DNA of 25,641 bases from an uncultured Collinsella sp. (GTDB taxonomy: Bacteria; Actinomycetota; Coriobacteriia; Coriobacteriales; Coriobacteriaceae). Position numbers and translations under genes: made by a program. The notes under the pieces were generated by a model. It ran no database searches, had not been told where the DNA came from, and saw nothing but the letters and a program-made list of their open reading frames with translations. Shown in pieces: positions 8,076 through 14,759 of the stretch. Location of the stretch: contig UQVD01000018.1 in NCBI GenBank assembly GCA_900544385.1, forward strand, positions 1-25,641, written 5' to 3'. Within the stretch, counting starts at the first letter, position 1, and each line of letters starts with the position of its first letter.

Positions 8076-8330
8076 ATGGAGTATGGATCGTTCCAGGCCG
8101 AGGAATTCGGCGACCTGCAGCGCCTGGTCGACGGACTGTTTTACGACCGCCACGCCATCGACCGCCTGGACCTAATCGTACAGGCCGAAATCTTGGACCT
8201 GGCACCCGATCTCATGGAGATCGTCAACCTGCTACCGCCCGGCTATTACGACCGCCAGTCACTTTGCGACCAACTCAACTCCGCCTTGGCCGCCCACGGC
8301 TGGGGCGCCGTCTACGGAACGGTGGAATAG
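8076..8330 (+). CDS. Small acidic hypothetical protein
   Basis: 84 residues beginning MEYGSFQAEEF. The ATG at 8076 is preceded by AAGGAGG four bases away; an upstream in-frame ATG at 8046 lacks such a site. The sequence is mostly helical (LVDGLFYDRHAIDRLDLIVQAEILDL), ends AAHGWGAVYGTVE, and has no signal peptide or membrane segment. The ribosome site and codon use support a real gene. I do not recognise a family. It is divergent from the aminotransferase gene and is followed by REP-like palindromes and a strong terminator. Confidence 0.75.
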   Translation: MEYGSFQAEEFGDLQRLVDGLFYDRHAIDRLDLIVQAEILDLAPDLMEIVNLLPPGYYDRQSLCDQLNSALAAHGWGAVYGTVE

Positions 8331-8334
8331 CCCT

Positions 8335-8523
8335 AGTCATTGGGGACGTTCTTAAACGACTAGTTGTTGGGGACAGTCTTCCCAGATGGCATGTGGCACT
8401 TGGGGACACTCCCCAAGTGCCGGCAGTTTGGGACGGTCCTTTTCGGCCGCTCGCAAAGAGTGTCCCTCTCGACTAGTCATTTAAGAACGTCCCCAATGAC
8501 TATAAGAACGTCCCCAATGACTA
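8335..8523. repeat. Composite REP-like palindrome cluster (GGGGACGTTC family)
   Basis: The unit at 8335-8357 is repeated exactly in inverse orientation at 8480-8502, and its first 21 bases again at 8503-8523. Pairing with the middle copy continues to about 8366 (through GACTAGT) with one mismatch. Between the arms lie a perfect 12-bp hairpin (GGCACTTGGGGA with TCCCCAAGTGCC, 8395-8421) and further GGGGACAGTC and GGGACGGTCC cores. Such GGGGAC-type palindromes are known from REP elements mobilised by RAYT (Y1-family) transposases. No transposase gene is in the window. Confidence 0.8.
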
Positions 8524-8560
8524 AAACGCCGCCTGTGATGGTGTTCACAGGCGGCGTTTT
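8523..8560. terminator. Bidirectional intrinsic terminator
   Basis: A perfect 16-bp stem, AAAACGCCGCCTGTGA with TCACAGGCGGCGTTTT, around a six-base loop. It separates the small plus-strand gene ending at 8330 from nhaA, which ends at 8578 on the minus strand. The A and T ends of the stem give a U-tract in both directions. Confidence 0.9.
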
Positions 8561-8577
8561 CAAACTTGTATGTGCTT

Positions 8578-9936
8578 TTACTCGCCCTTGGACGCGGGGT
8601 GTTTGCAGACCACGCTCATGTAGATCATGCCGAGCACGGCAGCGGTGACCGAACCGGCAAGAATGGCAGCCTTGGCAGCAAGAACCTCAAACTGGGCCGT
8701 CGGGAAGGCAAGACCGCTGATGAGAATCGACATGGTAAAGCCGATACCGCCCAGAATACCCACGCCGGCAATCATGTGCCAGTTGACGTTGTGCGGCAGC
8801 TCGCAGGCCTTGAGCTTGACCAAGGCGAACGTCATGCCAAAGATGCCGATCGGCTTGCCCAGCAGCATGCCAAAGTACACACCGAGCGTCACCGGGTCGG
8901 TGAGCAGTGTGCTCACATCCACGCCCACCAGGCGAACCTGTGCGTTGACGAACGCGAAGATCGGCAGGATCACAAAGTTGACCGGCGTGGAGATCAGACG
9001 CTCCATGCGGATGAGCGGCGGGGTCACGCGGTGCATGACGCGCTCGACCTTGGTGGTCGAGACGGTAAAGTCATGCTGGCCCAGGATGTGTGCCTCGTCG
9101 TCGTAGCGGTCGTCGAGCAGCGGCAGGCACTCGCCCAGCCAATCGGTGAGGCTATCGAGCTTAACGCCGCACTTGGCCGGAATGGTGAAGGCCAGGATGA
9201 CGCCGGCGAGCGTGGCATGTACGCCACTCTTGAACATGCAGAACCACAACAGCAGACCCAGTACCGAATACGGGGCAAGGCGGTAATGCTGCGTCTTGTT
9301 GAGCCACACGAGCGCGCAGGTCACAAGCGCGGCGGCGCCCAACCAAAACGGATTGGGGCTCTGACCGTAGAAGATGGCGATGGCGGCGATGGAGATGAGG
9401 TCGTCGGCGATGGCGAGCGTCGAGAAGAACACGCGCACGCCGTTGGGCACGCGGTTGCCCAAAAGCGACAGCACGCCCAGTGCAAAGGCAATATCGGTTG
9501 CCATGGGGATGGCCCAGCCGTTGTGGGCGCCGGCATGGTTAAAGATCAGGTAGATGCAAGCGGGAACGACGACGCCGCCCACGGCCGCCAGCATGGGAAG
9601 CATGGCCTGACGCGGATTCTTGAGCTCGCCAACTGTCATCTCGTACTTAAGCTCAATGCCCACGAGCAAAAAGAAGATCGCCATGAGGAAGTCGTTGACG
9701 AAAAGCTCGACGGTGAGACCGGCCGTCAGGTTGCCCAGACCCACATACAGCGGGGTCTCCAAAAAGTGATGGATAGCCTCGTAGGCATCGGTGTTGGCGC
9801 AAATGACGGCGGCGATGGCGGCGAAGACCATGACGGCGGCGGAAATCGTGCCGTTCTCGGCGATGCGCTCCCAGATGTCGTGACGTTCAAAGCGCTTGCG
9901 CTCACGAACGTTGAATAGCTGCTCAGTTGCTGCCAT
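8578..9936 (-). CDS. nhaA: Na+/H+ antiporter NhaA
   Basis: 452 residues, about 60 longer than E. coli NhaA, with many hydrophobic segments. It exchanges cytoplasmic Na+ or Li+ for external protons, giving sodium and pH tolerance. The ion-binding residues are present: Asp148 in ATDIAFALG and the pair Asp178-Asp179 in IADDLISI. All three are offset by 15 from E. coli Asp133, Asp163 and Asp164. The VGIELKYEM motif and GGIGFTMSILI near the C terminus also fit. The extra length is mainly a hydrophilic loop around LLDDRYDDEAHILGQHDF between the two halves. ATG at 9934-9936 has AAAGGAG six bases upstream. The leader carries a terminator-like hairpin, described separately. Confidence 0.95.
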   Translation of the reverse strand: MAATEQLFNVRERKRFERHDIWERIAENGTISAAVMVFAAIAAVICANTDAYEAIHHFLETPLYVGLGNLTAGLTVELFVNDFLMAIFFLLVGIELKYEMTVGELKNPRQAMLPMLAAVGGVVVPACIYLIFNHAGAHNGWAIPMATDIAFALGVLSLLGNRVPNGVRVFFSTLAIADDLISIAAIAIFYGQSPNPFWLGAAALVTCALVWLNKTQHYRLAPYSVLGLLLWFCMFKSGVHATLAGVILAFTIPAKCGVKLDSLTDWLGECLPLLDDRYDDEAHILGQHDFTVSTTKVERVMHRVTPPLIRMERLISTPVNFVILPIFAFVNAQVRLVGVDVSTLLTDPVTLGVYFGMLLGKPIGIFGMTFALVKLKACELPHNVNWHMIAGVGILGGIGFTMSILISGLAFPTAQFEVLAAKAAILAGSVTAAVLGMIYMSVVCKHPASKGE

Positions 9937-9950
9937 GGGCGGCTCCTTTC

Positions 9951-9966
9951 ACGGGATGGCTCCCGT
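9951..9966 (-). promoter_or_regulatory. Small hairpin next to the nhaA ribosome site
   Basis: On the transcript ACGGGA pairs with TCCCGT around GCCA, ending directly at the GAAAGGAG of nhaA. It lies between the leader terminator and the start codon and could affect ribosome access. Confidence 0.35.
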
Positions 9967-9969
9967 CTT

Positions 9970-10005
9970 AAAAAAGCACGGCCCGCCCAAGTGGCGGCGC
10001 CGCGC
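9970..10005 (-). terminator. Intrinsic terminator inside the nhaA leader (attenuator candidate)
   Basis: On the minus strand a GC-rich stem (13 and 12 bases, one bulged G, loop ACTTG) formed by 9993-10005 and 9976-9987 is followed by U6 (9970-9975). The U-tract ends only about 33 bases before the nhaA ATG, too close for a promoter in between. The hairpin should therefore lie within the nhaA message. Confidence 0.6.
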
Positions 10006-10052
10006 TCTAACGTATTACGCTTGCATCTAGCCTACCCTGCACGACAAGAACG

Positions 10053-10138
10053 CAGGCGTGGCCGAAAAGCGGAACCACAGGTTGAACATTATTTGCTCAA
10101 CGGCACGGGCACGCCTGTCCAAGAGACGACGCGGCGCC
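10053..10138 (-). promoter_or_regulatory. Candidate structured leader RNA upstream of nhaA
   Basis: On the minus strand CAGGCGTG (10110-10117) pairs perfectly with CACGCCTG (10053-10060). This encloses two small hairpins, GTTGA/TCAAC (10081-10101) and CCG/CGG (10062-10072), giving a three-way junction. The nine bases at 10130-10138 are fully complementary to 9996-10004 in the 5' arm of the leader terminator, so they could form an antiterminator. The layout resembles a riboswitch or attenuator. I cannot match it to a named class, and no clear promoter is visible between it and the pyrophosphatase terminator. Confidence 0.35.
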
Positions 10139-10144
10139 GTACAC

Positions 10145-10184
10145 AAAAAACGACCGGAGCGCGGGGCGTCCGCGATCCGGTCGT
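10145..10184 (-). terminator. Intrinsic terminator after the pyrophosphatase gene
   Basis: ACGACCGGA pairs with TCCGGTCGT around an inner GC-rich stem, and on the minus strand it is followed by T6. It starts about 20 bases after the stop codon of the pyrophosphatase gene. Confidence 0.88.
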
Positions 10185-10203
10185 GGCGTTTAGTGAACTA
10201 AAC

Positions 10204-11127
10204 CTAGCAGGCGGCCATGATGGGGGCAGCGACCTGCTTCTTACGGGAGAGGACGCCCGGCATCCAGACACCGTCGTGCTCGTCGGCAATGCCCAGGCCC
10301 TTCTGAGCAGCCTCGGTCTCGCCCTCGAGCAGGACCTGCGAGCCCTCCTCCATGATGTCGGTGATGCACAGGACAATGCCGTCAGCACCCTTCTCGGCGG
10401 CGTAGGCGCGCATGGCCTCGCGAATCTCGTCGATCATGCAGAGCGCGCGGCTCTTGTCGACGGTCTCGTACTGGCCGATGAGCAGCTTCTTGCCGGCGGG
10501 CTCGAACATCTTGATGTCGTTGCCGACCATCTCGGCAGCGGTGAAGGAGCCGGACGGACGGGTAAGGAAGACCTCCATGCCAAACTTGACCGGGTCGACG
10601 CCCACTTGCTCGCCGAGCTTGGCGGCAACGGCGCGGTCGACAGCGGTGGTGGTGGGGCTCTTGAGCATGAGCGTATCGGTCATCATGGCCGAGAGCAGCA
10701 GCTTGGCCTGGACGTCGGAAAGCTCAACGCCGAGCACGTCGGCGAGCTTGGTGACGATGGTGCAGCTGGAGCCCCAGGGCAGGCAGATGTAGTGCAGCGG
10801 GCCGGCGGTCTCGAAGTCGCCGATGCGGTGATGATCGACGACGCCAAAGACCGTGGCGTCCTTAAGGCCGGCGACGGACTGGGCGGACTCGTTGTGGTCG
10901 GTGAGGACGACGAGCTGACCGGCCTCGACGGACTCGATCGCGCGAGGCTCGGCGATGCCGGCGTCGGCGAGCAGCTTGGCGGACTCTGCCGGAAGCTGAC
11001 CAAGGGCGCAGGCCTCGTAGGTGTTGCCGGCATACTCAACCTGGTTGAGCAGCTGGGACAGGACGACGGCGCTCATGATGGCGTCGTTATCGGGGTTCTG
11101 GTGACCAAAGACAAGAACGTTTGCCAT
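10204..11127 (-). CDS. ppaC: Manganese-dependent inorganic pyrophosphatase (family II)
   Basis: 307 residues, typical for the family. It hydrolyses pyrophosphate to two phosphates in the cytoplasm, pulling biosynthetic reactions forward. It has a DHH domain followed by a DHHA2 domain. Metal ligands are visible in GHQNPDNDAI at residues 8-17, in the DHH of VVDHHR, and in MMTDTL. The C-terminal SRKKQV binds the substrate phosphates. The family usually reads GHxNPDxDS; here Ala replaces that Ser. ATG at 11125-11127 has GGAGG six bases upstream. It lacks the CBS-domain insert that regulates some relatives. It appears to be a single-gene unit, with its own terminator downstream and a REP-like hairpin upstream. 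Confidence 0.95.
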   Translation of the reverse strand: MANVLVFGHQNPDNDAIMSAVVLSQLLNQVEYAGNTYEACALGQLPAESAKLLADAGIAEPRAIESVEAGQLVVLTDHNESAQSVAGLKDATVFGVVDHHRIGDFETAGPLHYICLPWGSSCTIVTKLADVLGVELSDVQAKLLLSAMMTDTLMLKSPTTTAVDRAVAAKLGEQVGVDPVKFGMEVFLTRPSGSFTAAEMVGNDIKMFEPAGKKLLIGQYETVDKSRALCMIDEIREAMRAYAAEKGADGIVLCITDIMEEGSQVLLEGETEAAQKGLGIADEHDGVWMPGVLSRKKQVAAPIMAAC

Positions 11128-11248
11128 GGATATCCTCCACTTGATATGTGTACTTGGACGTAGCTATGGTAGCACGCCGATGCCGAGCCTTCGCAGACGG
11201 AAGGGCCACGGCATATTTTGGGGTAGGCACGGGGGCCAAGGCTGTCCC

Positions 11249-11286
11249 TTTTACACCATGTTGGTGCAAAGTAACCTGCCCCCCTT
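11249..11286. repeat. REP-like hairpin (GGTTACTTTGCACCAA family)
   Basis: CTGTCCCTTTTACACCA is followed by TGGTGCAAAGTAACCTGCC, with TTACACCA and TGGTGCAA forming a small imperfect hairpin. The segment GGTGCAAAGTAACCTG recurs in inverse orientation at 23727-23742. It lies between the ROK kinase stop and the pyrophosphatase promoter region. Confidence 0.55.
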
Positions 11287-11293
11287 GCACCAG

Positions 11294-12247
11294 CTATTTA
11301 CCGGCGGCGCGCAGGGCTACGTAGGCGGCGCCGATGATGCCGGCGTCGTTGCCGAGCGAAGCGACCTTAATGGGCGTCTCGCGCGAGGCGGAAAGCGCGT
11401 AGCGCTGGAAGTGCTCGCGAACGGCGTCGAGGTAGACATCGGCCGAGGCAGACGCACCGCCGCCGATCAGGAACATCTCGGGGTCGACCACGTTGGCAAT
11501 AAGCGCCAGGGCACGGCCGAGATAATCGGCCATGGTATCGGCCGCAGCCAGCGCGAGCTTGTCGCCCTCGCGGCAGGCCTGGAACACGTCCTTGGAATCT
11601 GAGGGGCCGGTGAGCTCGATGGGCTCGACGCCTGCCTTCTTGCACTCGGCAAGGTAGTTGCTCACCACGCCGGTGGCGCTGGAATACTGCTCCAGGTGGC
11701 CATGGCCGCCGCAGCCGCAGGTGCGCTCCTCTTCGGGGTTCAGGCACATGTGGCCAATCTCGCCGCCGGCGCCCACAACGCCCGACACCACGTCGCCGTT
11801 GACGATAACGCCGCCGCCCACGCCGGTACCGATGGTGACCATCACCACGTTCTGCACGCCCTTGGCAGAACCGAGCCAGGCCTCGCCCATGGCAGCGGCG
11901 TTGGCATCGTTCTCGTACTTAACGACCGCGTCGGGGCAGTGCTCCTGGATGGCGATCCTAAGCTCGGGCAGGTTGATGGCAATGTTGGCCTTGACCTTGG
12001 CATCGCCCGAAGCCGGAATGGGGCACGGAACGGCCAGGCCAATGCCCGCCACAAAGGCACGCGGGATCTGCGCCTTGGCGACCACCTGGTCGATAGCCTC
12101 GGTCACCGCGGCAAAGCCCGCAGCATCAACGATGGGAGGCGTGGGCACGCTGGCCTTGGCAAGCAGGTTGCCGTCCTCGTCGAACAGGCCCTCCTTAACC
12201 GAAGTGCCGCCGACGTCGATGCCGATATAGTACTGCTTAGGTTCCAT
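11294..12247 (-). CDS. ROK-family sugar kinase, probable glucokinase
   Basis: 317 residues. ROK kinases phosphorylate glucose or a related sugar with ATP. The N-terminal ATP site is GIDVGGTSVKEGLFDEDG, the catalytic region is YENDANAAAMGE (its Asp is the general base), and TIGTGVGGGVI is the second phosphate-binding loop. The ROK zinc motif reads CGCGGHGHLEQ: the expected third Cys of CxCGxxGCxE is His, which could still bind zinc. GGGASAS near the C terminus is the adenosine loop. I use ATG 12245-12247 (MEPKQYY), which has AAAGGTGGG before it; the frame is open further up without a ribosome site. It lies directly downstream of the PTS operon but behind a terminator, so cotranscription is unlikely. 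Substrate is an inference. Confidence 0.88.
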   Translation of the reverse strand: MEPKQYYIGIDVGGTSVKEGLFDEDGNLLAKASVPTPPIVDAAGFAAVTEAIDQVVAKAQIPRAFVAGIGLAVPCPIPASGDAKVKANIAINLPELRIAIQEHCPDAVVKYENDANAAAMGEAWLGSAKGVQNVVMVTIGTGVGGGVIVNGDVVSGVVGAGGEIGHMCLNPEEERTCGCGGHGHLEQYSSATGVVSNYLAECKKAGVEPIELTGPSDSKDVFQACREGDKLALAAADTMADYLGRALALIANVVDPEMFLIGGGASASADVYLDAVREHFQRYALSASRETPIKVASLGNDAGIIGAAYVALRAAGK

Positions 12248-12301
12248 GGGAGCCCACCTTTCTCGTTTAAACATTGCCTGTATGGTACCGCTCCCAAGAC
12301 A

Positions 12302-12342
12302 AAAACCTGCCAAAAAGGGACAGGTTTGTTTTGGCAGGTTTT
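12302..12342. repeat. REP-like hairpin with 14-bp arms (GGCAGGTTTT family)
   Basis: AAAACCTGCCAAAA (12302-12315) pairs exactly with TTTTGGCAGGTTTT (12329-12342) around AGGGACAGGTTTG. On the minus strand it ends in T5, so it may also act as a terminator. The GGACAGGTTTGTTTTGGCA text is close to both arms of the element at 16195-16286. Confidence 0.7.
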
Positions 12343-12400
12343 ATCTGGGAAAACGCAAACGACCGCTCAAAAGGTCGCGCAGGGCCTTCGCCAAATATAA

Positions 12401-12431
12401 GGGCGCCGGGAGGCGGAGACTCCCGGCGCCC
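12401..12431 (-). terminator. Intrinsic terminator of the PTS operon
   Basis: GGGCGCCGGGAG pairs with CTCCCGGCGCCC (12 bp, seven-base loop). On the minus strand it is followed by TTATATTTGG, a weak U-rich tail. It lies about 55 bases after the IIA stop codon. A perfect 12-base palindrome (GGACCGCGGTCC, 12456-12467) lies in between. Confidence 0.75.
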
Positions 12432-12486
12432 GTCAAAGGGACTGTGTTGTCTGTTGGACCGCGGTCCATCGCGGCGATAACGCCGA

Positions 12487-12819
12487 CTAGGCCTTAAGCG
12501 CCTGCAGCAGCTTGTGGACCTCGATGAGCTCCGTCGCCATGACGCGCATGGTCTCGGTGCCGGCCATCTGGTCCTCGGCATGCAGCAGAATCAGCGGGGC
12601 CTCGCCGTTACGCTCGCCGTTGGCCTCCTTTTTAAGGAGCCCCATATGGACATCGTGGCCACCGTTGTAAGCCTCGTCGCCCTGCTTAATAAGCTCCTCG
12701 GCGGCGTCAAAATCGCCCTCCTTGGCCTTTTGCACGGCATTGATGTACATGCTCTTGGCGGTTCCGACGAAACTGATGATCTCGAAGCAGGTCATCTGCA
12801 GCTCGTTCATATCCTCCAT
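12487..12819 (-). CDS. PTS lactose/cellobiose-family EIIA component
   Basis: 110 residues, all-helical, the usual size of a Lac-family IIA. It takes phosphate from HPr on a histidine and hands it to IIB. The phospho-acceptor is His80 in ILLHAEDQM. The start is not certain: ATG 12817-12819 (MEDMNEL) is used here with a weak AGGTG upstream; a GTG at 12828 directly abuts the IIB stop, and the second ATG (MNEL) has GGAGG only two bases away. It follows IIB with essentially no gap, so it is translated from the same message. Confidence 0.93.
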   Translation of the reverse strand: MEDMNELQMTCFEIISFVGTAKSMYINAVQKAKEGDFDAAEELIKQGDEAYNGGHDVHMGLLKKEANGERNGEAPLILLHAEDQMAGTETMRVMATELIEVHKLLQALKA

Positions 12820-12828
12820 GCGCTGCAC

Positions 12829-13131
12829 CTAGCCCATCACGCTGACGCAGTGGTCGATGATGCCAGCAGCGTTCATGCGGCCGTAGTCGACCATGTTGAT
12901 GACCTCAACCGGGAAGCGGCCAGCGGCCTCCTTCTCAAAATCGCCCTTGGTGTAGCCAATCTGCGGGCCGAGCAGCAAGATATCGCACTCGTCCAGGTGA
13001 TCGTGAGCCTCGTTCATAGGACGGGCCTCGACCTCGATGTCCAGACCACGGCTTGCGACCTCGGACTGCATCTTCTGGACCAGCAGGCTCGTGGACATAC
13101 CGGCATTGCAGCAGAGCATGATCTTCTTCAT
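12829..13131 (-). CDS. PTS lactose/cellobiose-family EIIB component
   Basis: 100 residues. IIB receives phosphate from IIA on a cysteine and passes it to the sugar carried by IIC. The site is the second cysteine of LCCNAGMSTS (Cys8), which matches the CxAGMSTS pattern of cellobiose and chitobiose IIB proteins. ATG 13129-13131 is preceded by AAGGAGG. It lies 155 bases downstream of IIC on the same strand, with an intervening hairpin. Confidence 0.95.
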   Translation of the reverse strand: MKKIMLCCNAGMSTSLLVQKMQSEVASRGLDIEVEARPMNEAHDHLDECDILLLGPQIGYTKGDFEKEAAGRFPVEVINMVDYGRMNAAGIIDHCVSVMG

Positions 13132-13231
13132 GGTTTCCTCCTTATAACTGCGCGGCGCGCAGACGACAACTGGTTTTATTCCTTGCGGCTACTGTACCCA
13201 CCCCCTGCGTCTTCACACAAGAGGAGAGCCG

Positions 13232-13262
13232 CGGGCATCGGCACCGCGTACCGGTGCCCGCA
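13232..13262 (-). promoter_or_regulatory. Intercistronic hairpin between IIC and IIB
   Basis: GCGGGCA and TGCCCGC form the outer stem, with GGCACC and GGTGCC as an alternative inner pairing. There is no U-tract on the minus strand. It could stabilise the upstream message or act as a weak terminator that sets the IIC to IIB ratio. Confidence 0.4.
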
Positions 13263-13286
13263 ACGGTGGAAGGGAAAACGAACCGT

Positions 13287-14639
13287 TTAGGCGTTCTGCT
13301 CGGCAAGGGCCTCCTGCTTGGCGATGGCCTTCTCGGAGATCCTCATAAAAGGCAGGTAGACAGCCATGCCGATGACAAGCTCGAGGGCCTGCCACACGCC
13401 GGCGCGCCAGTCAAAGCCCGTGGCAAGCAGGGCGTTAATGACGGGAGGCATGGTCCAAGGCACCTGGGCGATGCAGGGACTGATGATGCCCGCGCAGGTC
13501 AGGCCATAGGTGATGCCGATGAACAGGTCGGGAAGAAGCACGAACGGAATCATGAGCGGCAGGTTGTACACGACGGGGTAACCGTAGATGACCGGCTCGT
13601 TGATGTTAAACAAGCCAGGAACGATAGCCATCTTGGCAACGGTCTTGGAAGCCTTGTTCTTAGAGAACAGGAAGGTATCGAGCAGGAGCATGAGGGTGCA
13701 GCCCGAGCCGCCGATAAGGGCGAAGCTGTTGACGATCTGCATGTTCATGTAGTGATCGGGCTGGATGGTGCCGCCGGCGGCAAAGGTAGCCATGTTGTCG
13801 ACGATGAGCATGGTCAGGATCGGCTCGACGGTAGCGCCAGAGATGGTGGACTGGTGAATGCCGACGCAGAACAGCAGGTTCGCAAGAGTGTAGATGAGGA
13901 TAACAGCCCACGGACCGGCGTTCATGATGCTCTTGAGCGGGTTGGAAATGCACGTGGAGATGATGGTGCACAGATCGGTGCCGGCAAACACGGCGAGCAG
14001 AGCCGCGGCAATGGCGAAGATCGAGAGGTTGAGCAGCATCGGGATCATGACGTTAAAGGAGTTGGAGACCGCGGGAGGCACACCCTCGCCCAGCTTGACC
14101 TTAAGCTTCTCGACGCCGGAAATCTTAATGAAGAGCGTGACGGAGAGCAGGGCGATGATGATAGCCGCGAACAGGCCGTTGGTGCCGGTGTTGGCAGTCG
14201 AAAGGGCGCCCGTGACCTCGGCAGAGGTGATCTTGTCGGTGAGCAGCGGGCTCGTGGCGGCAAGCGTGGCGGTGATCTGCTGCGGCATCATGATGACGAA
14301 AGCAGAGATGGCGACGACCACGCAGGCAAGCGGGTTATCGAAGCGCTCGTTCTTAGCGAGGCTGTAGCCAATCAATCCGGCCAAGATAATGGCAGAGACG
14401 TTGAGGGTGCCCAGCGTAATTGCCGAACCCCAGGTCTGAAGGTTGGCAAGGCCCGCTGCATCGAGCGGGAACAGGGGGAACACGACGTTGTTAATAAGAA
14501 CCGCGATACCCGCAAGGATATAGAGCGGCGTGATGGTCGCGAAGGCATCGCGCAGGGAACGCAGGTGAACCTGGTTTCCCACCTTCGCAGAGACCTCGGC
14601 AAACTTGTCGAGGAAGCTCTTTCCGTTGTCACTGGCCAT
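13287..14639 (-). CDS. PTS cellobiose/lactose-family EIIC permease
   Basis: 450 residues, mostly hydrophobic, with the length and pattern of CelB-like IIC proteins. It carries a beta-glucoside or related disaccharide across the membrane while IIB phosphorylates it. The N terminus (MASDNGKSFLDKFAEVSAKVGNQVHLRSLRDAF) is the amphipathic lead-in of the family. Later motifs are VGIHQSTISGATVEPI and PGLFNINEPVIYGYPVV; the conserved NEP of the latter is a hallmark of the substrate site. ATG 14637-14639 is preceded by TTAGGAGCA. It follows the GH1 gene after 120 bases. The exact sugar cannot be read from the sequence. Confidence 0.93.
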   Translation of the reverse strand: MASDNGKSFLDKFAEVSAKVGNQVHLRSLRDAFATITPLYILAGIAVLINNVVFPLFPLDAAGLANLQTWGSAITLGTLNVSAIILAGLIGYSLAKNERFDNPLACVVVAISAFVIMMPQQITATLAATSPLLTDKITSAEVTGALSTANTGTNGLFAAIIIALLSVTLFIKISGVEKLKVKLGEGVPPAVSNSFNVMIPMLLNLSIFAIAAALLAVFAGTDLCTIISTCISNPLKSIMNAGPWAVILIYTLANLLFCVGIHQSTISGATVEPILTMLIVDNMATFAAGGTIQPDHYMNMQIVNSFALIGGSGCTLMLLLDTFLFSKNKASKTVAKMAIVPGLFNINEPVIYGYPVVYNLPLMIPFVLLPDLFIGITYGLTCAGIISPCIAQVPWTMPPVINALLATGFDWRAGVWQALELVIGMAVYLPFMRISEKAIAKQEALAEQNA

Positions 14640-14759
14640 GATTGCTCCTAACTTTCAAATCCGGCCTTTTCCTATGCGCACGGTGGTCTGTCGCCCTCTG
14701 CCACCAGATGTGCCATGTTTTGCGCGCGGCGGCGCGCGGTCTGGGCGTTCGCCCGGTCG

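Noticed and set aside
8335..8523. Possible CRISPR array
   Set aside because: The repeats are inverted and unevenly spaced, there is no regular spacer unit, and no cas genes are present.
13254..14651. Plus-strand open frame of 465 codons opposite the IIC gene
   Set aside because: Highly charged Asp/Gly/Arg-rich text antisense to a clear membrane permease; no ribosome site.
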